The notes under the pieces were generated by a model that saw nothing but the letters and a program-made list of their open reading frames with translations, was not told the origin of the DNA and did no database searches. Source: Thamnocephalis sphaerospora (taxonomy: Eukaryota; Zoopagomycota; Zoopagomycetes; Zoopagales; Sigmoideomycetaceae). Taken from it: a DNA stretch of 41,519 bases. Position numbers and translations under genes: made by a program. Of the stretch, positions 33,575-41,519 are shown one piece after another. How positions within the stretch are numbered: position 1 is the first letter of the stretch; each line of letters begins with the position of its first letter. Location: positions 1 through 41,519 of the forward strand of contig KZ992494.1 in NCBI GenBank assembly GCA_003614735.1, given 5' to 3'.

Positions 33575-34971
33575 ATGGCCAGTGCTGGCTACAATCGAAA
33601 CAGCTCTGGTAGGCGATGTTGCACGCGTACAGCCCGGCCGGTGGCTCATCGTGCGTGACGACCGAAATAGCCGTGCGGCGACTGTTGCAGGAAGTCAAAG
33701 AACTCCAGCGCGAACCGTCCAGTCAATTCGTCGCCTACCCGCTGGAGGTGAGTCAGGTCGTGCGGTCAGCTGGGCACGTTAGGCTCAGGTGCGCATACAC
33801 GCTTGCGCAGGACAACCTCTTTGAGTGGCATTTCACTATTCGCGGACCCAAGGATACGTCATTCGAGGGCGGCAGGCAGGTGACGCTGCGTGCTGGGGCG
33901 TGCGCGCGTGCGCTGACTTGTGAGAGCGTGTGCGCAGATATCATGGCCGCCTATTGCTGCCTAATGACTACCCGTTCAAGCCGCCCAACATCATAATGCT
34001 TACGGTAGGTGACTGCGGCACCGGCAGGATGACAGCACCGGCGCATTAACTCATCGCACGCTTGGATTCCTGCACACGTGGTAGCCGAACGGGCGCTTTG
34101 AGCTGAACAAGAAGATTTGCCTTAGCATCACGGGCTATCATCCCGAATACTGGCAGCCGGCGTGGGGTGGTAGGCGTGCGGGGTACTCGGCCGTAACATG
34201 GTGCCGTCTGGGGCTAATAATGCTGCATAGTGCGCACGGCCATGCTAGCACTGATCAGCTTTCTGCCCACGCAAGGCGAAAGTGCCATCGGTGCTTTGGA
34301 CTATACCGACGACGAGCGCCGCGTGCTTGCGCGACGGTAAGCAATTTCACCAAAACGCGTAGCCAGGCTTATCACCACAGCTGACCGACGAATGCGCCAA
34401 CAGATCGGTTGGGTGGCGGTGTAGCGCATGCCAAGATAACGATGTCGACTACATGCTGCTAGCGGCGGACGCTGCTGCGGAAGCTAGCGGTGCCGGTGCC
34501 GGCCAGCCTAGTGATGCAGATGCACGTGAGGACCTGTCCATGTTTCGGCTGTCGTATGAAACAGCAGAGCCGACGGCTGCCTCACCCTCGGCAGTTGAGG
34601 CGACCGAGACTAGCGCGTCTACCGCAGATGCAGAGACATTGTCAGAAAGAACGGGTGCAGCAGCCGATGTGTCAAAAGGCATGTCACCTTCTGCACCAAC
34701 TTCAGATGACGCTGTCACGTCTGCGGCCATGACAACGGACGGTCCGCCTGTGACAGCGCCTGCCAGTCAAGCGCCCGTTCCAACAAGTGTGCCGCGGCGT
34801 CGGACAAATCCCCGTCGGCGTCGTTTGGCGGCGACAGCGCATGCTCCCGTCACGGCGCCCTTTGGTCTTTCGCGGCAGCAGTGGGATACGGCTATTGCGC
34901 TAGTGATTGGCATTGTTCTGCTTTTGGTGTCACGCCGCATCTTTGGCTCTGCGTCCGCGCCGCTCAATTAG
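33575..34971 (+). CDS. UBC6: UBC6/UBE2J-type tail-anchored ER ubiquitin-conjugating enzyme
   Basis: E2 enzyme of ER-associated degradation. Exons 33575-33608, 33671-33747, 33811-33875, 33938-34004, 34085-34169, 34231-34336 and 34404-34971 sum to 1002 nt (333 aa). The UBC fold starts RRLLQEVKELQREPSS and has DNLFEWHFTIRGPKD, FEGG|RYHGRLLLPNDYP (across intron 3), PPNIIMLT|PNGRFELNKKICLSITG with catalytic Cys93, HPEYWQPAWG|VRTAMLALI and LDYTDDERR. A disordered Ser/Thr/Ala linker follows, with an RRRTNPRRRR basic cluster. The protein ends in a single membrane segment (about 307-321, IALVIGIVLLLV) and a short luminal tail. Intron 3 uses a GC donor (GCAGGT), since only that keeps the conserved YHGR motif in frame. 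Confidence 0.96.
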
Positions 34972-35277
34972 GCTGCCTGCACTTTGTTTTACATTAGTTT
35001 GGTAAAGACGATAGGTTCATTCTCCAATACCATGGATCCAGCTTCATGTTGATTGCACCGGAAAGAATGGCGATACTCTGCCACTGCCATCTTGTAACTG
35101 TTTTAAATCCAGGCATTGGTGCTGTCCACTGAGTAAAAGGCGACCTGCTACATACGCATCGATAGAGCTCAAGTCAGGCAGACAAACATCCACGTCGCCA
35201 AATGATACGTGAATGATGCGTAACAAGGCGCACATCCTGTATTGCTCCGTGCTGCCATCACGCAATGCGTGTGTGCT
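34972..35277. other. Intergenic between convergent UBC6 and TGT genes
   Basis: 306 bp between two 3' ends. No open frame or RNA was recognised, and no clear AATAAA was found. Confidence 0.5.
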
Positions 35278-37183
35278 CTACAGTTCAACACCAACGCTGC
35301 TTAGCGCATTCACCACCCACTGCGGTGTGTTGCTTTCGCCAAAGCGATCGCGCATAAACTTGCGAACAAACGCAGGGAATTCGCCAGCAATGATGCTTTC
35401 GCGCACGCCACGCATCAGACGCATCTGGTAGCTGATGTTGTGTATCGACACCAGATGGCAGCCGACCGTGTCCTTGGTCACGATCGAGTACAGGTAAGCG
35501 CGCGTGTAATTTTTGCAGGTGAGACAGTCGCAGTCCTCTTCGATCGGCCTAAAGTCCTTCTCAAACTGCGCCTGGCGCAGCACCAGCGGACCGTATGCAG
35601 TGAGTGCATTGCCAAAGCGCTATACAAAATATCGCTGTGTTAGCACATGTCATGTCAACGGTGTACAGACTCACACGCATGCTCACGCACCGCCGTACGC
35701 GTTGGGAATACTGTGTAGTATGCGGCAAACATGTCAGCCTGGCCAGGATGCATGCAAACACATTGTCGCCACTTACCGCAATCAAACATATCTACGCCAA
35801 GTGCAGCGCACACCACCAGATCCTCCGCATAGCTATCGCGTAGACGTGCATGAGGATGCATTAGTCTGCGATGACACAGTCGCTACGCCAATGCATCTTA
35901 CCCTACGCCCATGCAGTACCGCGGCTTGTCCTCTGGAAGTAGGTCCGTGCAAAGCGTCACCCTGACATGCACGCACATCACGGTATCAGCAGCGTACGCA
36001 TGGCAATGAGGGCACACCATCAAGCCGCTCACTCACATGCGCCAAAACTGATCCTTTTCCTCGCCACCGCTCAAACCACCGATCGCATAGCCAGGAAGGT
36101 TGCGCTTCGCCATTTCTGCAGCGTAATGCGATTAGCGACGATGACCATGCAACTTGAGGGGCAGCAAGTGCTGATGCGCAAAACCCACCGGCAACACACT
36201 GTCGACGCAGCTCTGGCTCTAGACCACCCTGAATGATGGCAAACAGATTCTGCTCCTGAGGGCGCTTGTGCGCCTTGATGCAGCGATCAAGCCTGCACAC
36301 GCCAACATGAGAGCATCGGGGCGGTCAGTCAAGGTCACAATGGCCACGATGCAGCAATCTTGCGTACCAACGAATGGAGCGATGCATAGCCTCCTCCAGG
36401 CGTGGCCCGGTCGTGAGCGACGACACAACGTCATCTAGCTGCATCATAATGTCGGCACCAATCGAGTTTTGCAGCTCCATCGACTTTTCCGGCGTCAGCA
36501 TCATCAACGAGCCGTCATGCGGTGCTTCAAACTGCACGCCCTCCTAAAAGTGTACGCCGCGATGTAAGATTGCGTGCGCTTCAAGGTGCGCAGCGTTACC
36601 CACCTCGGTGATTTCTGCCAGCTTGAGCAGCGACACCATCTGAAAACCACCGCTATCCTAGAGGCATGTACATGGTGCAGTCTATCAACAAAACGACATG
36701 TTTGCCTACACTCGAGTTACCTGCGCCTACCGTCAACAGTCCGCGCTTCCAGTTCATAAACTGATGCAGACCTCCTGCCTCGTCCAGCAGCTCCGGGCCC
36801 TATGCGAATCATTTGCGTACCAAAACCAGCGTCAGTACTGTGTCCGCCAGCCGATATATATACTCTCGAGGTACTTGCCGGACGGTTGCCCTGAAAAAGC
36901 ATGTTCACTCGCGGTTAGACTCGATACTGCGCAGCTGCCACTCCGCCCGTCATACCAAATGGTAGGTGTTGCCAAGAATAACATGGCAATCCAGGTCTTC
37001 CAGCTGCTGCGTCGTGAGGCCCTTCATGGTGCCCTGCGTGCCCACGGGCATAAACATTGGCGTGTCTGCGGTGAAATGCGGCAGGTGCAACTTGGACACG
37101 CGTGCTTTGGTCACCGGACACCGCGCCACGATCTCAAAGCGAAGTGCCGGCGAGGCGGCCGAGAAGGGCTTGTGCGCAGACAT
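35278..37183 (-). CDS. Queuine tRNA-ribosyltransferase catalytic subunit (TGT/QTRT1)
   Basis: Exchanges guanine-34 for queuine in GUN-anticodon tRNAs; the eukaryotic enzyme pairs with a second subunit. Eleven exons (37183-36956, 36890-36879, 36799-36731, 36657-36604, 36543-36368, 36292-36189, 36115-36037, 35961-35902, 35832-35777, 35710-35691, 35619-35278) sum to 1200 nt (399 aa). Motifs: [38 protein letters not shown], substrate-binding Asp104 in [51 protein letters not shown], catalytic nucleophile Asp278 in GVDMFDC|VFPTRTA, and the zinc ligands CDCLTC with a later His. Exon 2 is just 12 nt and is followed by a GC-AG intron; exon 10 is 20 nt. An in-frame upstream ATG at 37327 would add a hydrophobic segment, but that stretch looks like a pyrimidine-rich leader. 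Confidence 0.94.
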
Positions 37184-37585
37184 GGTGGTGCGGAATTGAT
37201 GCAGCAGTTGAGGGCGCATGTACATGAACGATACGAGCAGCAACAGGAAAACAAGAAAACAAGAAATAGCGCAGCACTTTTCATGTCCCGCTGCTTTGTC
37301 ACCGACCGCTGACCTGTCAGCAAACATGGCCGTCTCAATGCACGCACGGCTCCGATGGCGACTCAGACAGAGACCGGATTATGCGGCGCACCTAATGTAG
37401 GTTTTGCGGCTACGGTCACATTCGCTCGTGTGGGCCACACCATCAAATGGCGCAACAAATAAGCGAGATGGCTCACAGCAACACTATTTTAGGCAGACAT
37501 CGGGATAAACAATCAAATCGTTACGCGTTCTTGCTCTATAAGCATGCATGAGTAATTAACCGTGGCCAAAGTCGATCGGCTTGCA
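37184..37585. other. Intergenic, leader of TGT gene
   Basis: About 400 bp between the TGT start and the end of the next minus-strand frame. The coding-strand side is pyrimidine-rich just before the TGT ATG. The TGT frame is open up to 37327. Confidence 0.45.
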
Positions 37586-38386
37586 TCATCTGCTCGTTGG
37601 CACAAGCCCATGTAAGCGGTAACGGGGTCGGCTTACTGCAGCTGCTTCTAGCGTGTCGGAGTGACAGTGTGGGCCGCTGTATTTGCCTACTGCCATGGCT
37701 AGTGCTCGGTGTGCCTCTTTCAGGGACCGGGTCGATGATGATTGCAGTGCAGCCACCTGTGCAAACACCGTCCTTCGCCGTCTGCACGAGCCGTCCGCCC
37801 AGACGCGTAGCACACCCTCTACTTTCGTCGCTGTTTGCGTCCAGTCGAACTGCGCGCTGTCCGAGTACATCTGCAGCCGTAATCTTTGTTCACTTGAGAA
37901 ATCCATAATGTTGTTGATCGACGTGACCCTCGCTGCTCGCCACGCGTTGCGTGCCATGTGGCTGATGTGCGTTCGTACGGAATGCTCGATCGCAATATCC
38001 TTGAGTGCAGGCGGTCTTAAGCGCTCTTCTTTCCTCGGCTCCAGCGAAAGTGAGCGCATCAACAGGCATCTCGCAGTATGGTGCGCAAATACTCTGCGTG
38101 ATACACTCTCCTTCCACGTAGTGCAGAGCAAGTCTTTGCTCCACATCAGCCCTCGCCGGCACGTTCGTTCCTGTGCTCGCGCCATCGTGCCCAACCAGTC
38201 CGGGTCGCTAGTACGTTGTACCAAGTCTGCGATTTGCGAGTTTGACAGCTCGTATTGGCTCAAAAGCCGGTGCCACTTGAATGGCCGTGTGGGTTGCACA
38301 TACCCGCATGTGATGACTATAAGACCAGCGTGTATTTGTGGTCTTTTGCTCGCCTTTTTCACTCCACTCACCTTTACGCCTGACAT
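37586..38386 (-). CDS. Probable Myb/SANT-like protein (gene model uncertain)
   Basis: An open frame of 266 codons from ATG 38386 to the stop at 37586. The stretch FSSEQRLRLQMYSDSAQFDW followed by TQTATKVEG has the spacing of a Myb/SANT helix-turn-helix (acidic residue, Leu at heptad-like spacing, the D-W pair and a TATK/IA-like position). Two more helical, Trp-containing segments precede it (KWHRLLSQYELSNSQIADLV and RRGLMWSKDLLCTTWKESV), as in multi-repeat Myb proteins. After KVEG a GT donor and a CAG acceptor bracket a possible 59-nt intron, so the C-terminus may differ. An alternative first exon starting at 38471 is possible but could not be joined in frame with good splice sites. The antisense + frame is judged a shadow. 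Confidence 0.45.
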   Translation of the reverse strand: MSGVKVSGVKKASKRPQIHAGLIVITCGYVQPTRPFKWHRLLSQYELSNSQIADLVQRTSDPDWLGTMARAQERTCRRGLMWSKDLLCTTWKESVSRRVFAHHTARCLLMRSLSLEPRKEERLRPPALKDIAIEHSVRTHISHMARNAWRAARVTSINNIMDFSSEQRLRLQMYSDSAQFDWTQTATKVEGVLRVWADGSCRRRRTVFAQVAALQSSSTRSLKEAHRALAMAVGKYSGPHCHSDTLEAAAVSRPRYRLHGLVPTSR

Positions 38387-38500
38387 CTGCCCTATCCCTC
38401 TCCAACAGCGTTTTCAACCACTGCTGTTTTTCGATTCGCGCTTTATTGCTGCAAAGTTGATTACATCGCATTGTATAACCCTTGAGGGTTTTACTATCGA

Positions 38501-41500
38501 ATGGTGTCAGCACGTTTACATATCGACACCATGACCAGTATCGCCGAGAGTATGCGGATTCCTGAAAAGCTTGTTGAGGCCGGAGGATTTATCTGGGACA
38601 AGGCGCACACTTTGCTGAACCTGGGCATTGCCAACGAGCCCAACTCTGGCATTAAGATTGCTCGGTACACGTGTTACGTTGCTGACGGAGTGTGCGTCAC
38701 CCAACCAGGTATCAGTGTTGAACCTGGGCACACGACGAAAGCTGTATTTGAGGCGACGGCCAGCAAGGCTAAAATAGAAGGCTGCTTGCTTTACCGAGTC
38801 GCACGCGCGCATACCGCATCTTTGTTCGCTAACGAGCTGTATATACTGCTAGCTTGGAATATTGAGCTGGATGGCAGCGCATATATGGTGCTTGACCTGG
38901 TGAAAGATAAAGCAGGAGCAATCTTTTGGAGCGATGCGCCCTTTAAATTGCACTACAATATGTACATCAGAGAACAGCTTTACAAGGCCAGCGGCGCACT
39001 GACTCGCACATGGGCCATAAACAACGACAGTGACGCATTTACCGTGTGTGTCACCATGAATAACGCACGCGCTGGCAGCATAAAGATGAACATTATGAAG
39101 GCTACGGGCCCGGTGGACACAAAAAGACCGTTTTTAGTACAGCCCCAAAGGTGTGCAAACTGCGCTGGTTGCGCGCAGTTTTGATACTAATGTGTCCTTT
39201 TCTCTTGCAAACAGATACGGCAAAATTCTCTGGAGCGAGCCTGGTGCGTGTTTGGTATACTCATTAGCCTTAGGCGCGCCTACTGTGTAAGCTAATGGTC
39301 ACGCCAATCTGTACAATGTTTACTAGATGGAACATCCGCGTATGATAGTCCGTCAACCAGCTATGTGTTTGGCAGTAGTGTCGACGTAGCTGTCTATAAC
39401 GACTGCGAAAATCTACTGCTGTTGAATCCGAGCGTTGCTGCATTTAAAGGAAAACTCGAGTCCGACCACCCAAGTGACATTAAGCCAATTGAGAAGGAAA
39501 TGATCAAGTTCAAGTCAGCAGCCGCAGGCTGTGAAAGCACGCATGGCTTTATACTATATGAGTTGAAGGAGCTCAATGATCGTGCGCCAATCATGTGGGG
39601 TCGTCGGACATTTCTTGCCATTGATGTAGTCATTGTGCCCGAGACTGTTGACGAGCGCATGGTTGCCGTTCAATTGATCACCATTTTGGATGCTGGCTTT
39701 TCGTTCTTGCACGGTGTACAGCTTGAGAAAGTCCACAAAGAGTTGCTCTGCCAGTACATGACTTCAAGTGGTCGACCATCTGTGTATCGCATGGACAAGA
39801 TGAGCCTGCGTCTGAGTGTGTCGTTCAACCGCGAGCCATCGGCCGAGCTGCATGTCAAGCTTTCACAGGTGCCACAATGTCCGGGAAATGGTATGCCATT
39901 ATTTTTTGCCGATAGGGGATACTGGTAAGCTATCAGCCTTTTCGCCTTAAAGCACATTCATTAATCTGTCACACTGGCCGACATAGTACACCATTGCGGT
40001 CTACGCTCAACATCATCCAGGAGGCGCTAGATAACCCGAATAGGCATTTACACCACAGACTGCGGCTCTGTGAAAACAAAGCCAGAGAGCCCGGTAGTAG
40101 AGAGAAGGGCTTCATTTTAGAGCAGCTTTATCCAGAGAGAGAGAAATCGTTTAGCGCATTTTACGTTGGCTGCACAGATAGCCGCCTACATGTTGGTGAC
40201 GCCTATTTGCACGGGCTACCTGTGCTCGCGGGCAAACAGAGCGATTTTTACGTCTACATGATCGAGCCAGCCGCACACCCCAATATCGATTTTGTATGTC
40301 TACTTGTGCTAGCGCAAAGCGGAGACATGCCTTCTATTGGCAGCAAAGGCGATGGCAGTGGGCTTCCGGCTCATCGTTACACTGCTGTAGTACTGTACAT
40401 GCCTAAACGCAAGGAAAAAGACTATGTAACTTTGGCAAAGCATTTCCTCAGCTGCACCAATGCATACCAAGATAGTAAATATAGCGCTGGACATTTGATG
40501 GATCGTGAAATTCGATTTCCAGGCGAGAAGGCGCGCATTTGTGTGTACCAAGCAGCCATACCACCGCATATACTAAAGGTTTCCCTGGAAAACGCATTGG
40601 ATCAACAGGTAAGCTATTCGTGGATTGAATTGCACAATGAATTCAACTCATTTGTTCCGCACTGTCGATTTATAGAAGCTATACGGCAAGAGAGGTAACT
40701 AGCTCATTCACCGAGCTTCACACAATTAACGCGTACATTCAGTCTCGCGCTATAAGTCGTCACCTTTGCGTAACGTCCATATTGGAGTGCTCAGCACTCA
40801 TACAAAGCTTGGGCTACGCCTGGAAAGCTATATTGCCAACGGAACGCCCACCAGCAACACGCTGGACCCAAAGACACTGCATGACAACGGATATATGGCT
40901 GATTTCGAGTTTTCAATACAAGATCATCGGCAAGCCATTCTGTTGCGATTACTTTCCGATGGCGACACGCCGGTTATAATTGATATACAAACCAGCTTGG
41001 AATCGCCAAGTTCTAGTGAAGACGGAGAAGTAAAACAGATTACAGCTGTTCACTACGTCGATGATAGCAGCCGTCCTATAGCGGAGGTGAATCATCACCA
41101 ACTGAACACGATTTATAGTATCAGCCCTGATGGTGACACTGCCGACCTCGCACAGCCAAAAGTTTACGCAGATAATACTTTGATGGCGTGTGAAATACGA
41201 TTGCACGCGTCCTCTACTCTGGTACATGGCGTGGCTATCCGTCACGGTAACTACAGCAACAGTCTGCTAGATTTTAGTGTATACATCGTCATTGCCAAAG
41301 ATATGCGCTTGGTAAGGAGATGCGGCTGAAATTTATGCGCACACTTTTAACGCCATAACGCGAATCCAGGCCAAAAGTCAAGTCATGCGATTGATGTAAC
41401 AAATACAACCAATCTGACCTTATTGCAATTTGGAGCAAGACTATATTTTTTTTTTTATCAGTAAAATTTGACCATATCCGAACTATGCGGAAACCCTTTG

Positions 41501-41519
41501 CGACCATGTAGGAGATCAT
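38501..41519 (+). CDS. Multi-repeat beta-rich protein, actinoporin-like fold suspected; 3'-partial
   Basis: Exons 38501-39150 (or ATG 38531), 39215-39243, 39327-39924, 39987-40608, 40676-40694 and 40743-41311 stay in phase throughout. Four large exons each encode one ~190-215-residue unit; two tiny exons encode linkers with a YGK motif. The units are strongly diverged but share an order of elements: an opening strand (IKIARY, VDVAVY, LNIIQE, VHIGVL), a later F...G/H...LY strand (EGCLLYRV, HGFILYEL), a hydrophobic strand pair, and in units 1 and 2 a C-terminal pair (FTVCVTMNN, LRLSVSFNR) ending in alternating hydrophobics. This order resembles actinoporin-like cytolysins, single-domain proteins of similar size, but the resemblance is by pattern only. 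There is no signal peptide at the N-terminus. The last donor, GTAAGG at 41312, implies more exons to the right. The function, toxin or otherwise, is not shown. Confidence 0.55.

Noticed and set aside
38277-38304. A 28-nt intron (GTATGTGC...TTCAAG) joining the 38471 ATG frame to the Myb-like frame
   Set aside because: It would fix the frame, but every supported intron here is at least 48 nt, so 28 nt is too short to accept.
37683-38534. Plus-strand frame of 283 codons
   Set aside because: Antisense to the Myb/SANT-like frame and runs into the start of the repeat protein. Its Cys/Ser-rich composition has no motif.
39843-39915. An extra intron (GTGCCA...GATAG) at the end of repeat unit 2
   Set aside because: Removing it shifts the next exon into a frame that stops after about fifteen codons, whereas leaving it in keeps the frame open through unit 3.

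Overview
The window looks like intron-dense nuclear DNA from a fungus. The evidence is the gene set: an EF-hand MscS channel, tandem SulP sulfate permeases, ARG8, ALG11, UBC6 and PTC7. Introns are short (mostly 48-109 nt) with GT/GC...AG ends and CTAAC/CTGAC-like branch sites, and a cytosolic-type tRNA-Gly(CCC) is present. A GAS2-type protein, DNA polymerase kappa and a queuine tRNA-guanine transglycosylase, together with about 75 introns in some 13 genes, argue against a Saccharomyces-type yeast. An early-diverging fungus or a basidiomycete fits better; the lineage cannot be settled from the sequence alone.

Layout, left to right. 1-1626 (+) is the 3' part of a basic, Ser/Arg-rich protein ending in a GAS2-related microtubule-binding domain. 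5432-1875 (-) is DNA polymerase kappa, which I could reconstruct as 23 exons totalling 708 codons, including exons of 10-28 nt. 6736-9599 and 10759-13245 (+) are two tandem SulP anion transporters with STAS tails and shared intron positions. 13.2-17.4 kb is gene-poor and holds dinucleotide microsatellites. 17431-18255 (+) is an unrecognised basic, probably nuclear, protein. 19839-22788 (+) is an EF-hand mechanosensitive channel. 22899-22968 (-) is tRNA-Gly(CCC). 23353-24720 (+) is a PTC7-type PP2C phosphatase. 28058-25795 (-) is a nucleostemin/Nug1-type ribosome-assembly GTPase. 28492-29139 (+) is a Cys-rich hypothetical protein. 29433-31041 (+) is acetylornithine aminotransferase. 33343-31203 (-) is ALG11, divergent from UBC6 at 33575-34971 (+). 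37183-35278 (-) is tRNA-guanine transglycosylase. 38386-37586 (-) is a probable Myb/SANT-like protein. 38501 to the right end (+) is a repeat protein of at least four roughly 200-residue beta-rich units, one per large exon.

The genes are mostly unrelated housekeeping functions: DNA damage bypass, sulfate uptake, membrane-tension and Ca signalling, mitochondrial phosphatase, ribosome assembly, arginine synthesis, N-glycan assembly, ERAD and tRNA modification. The one obvious functional pairing is ALG11 and UBC6: two ER-membrane proteins whose start codons lie 231 bp apart on opposite strands.

The most unusual points are the repeat protein at the right edge, which resembles an actinoporin-like cytolysin fold; an apparent excess of GC-AG introns (5 of about 75); and the cluster of micro-exons in the polymerase kappa and transglycosylase genes. 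All splice models come from reading consensus sites and keeping conserved protein motifs in frame. None is confirmed by transcripts.
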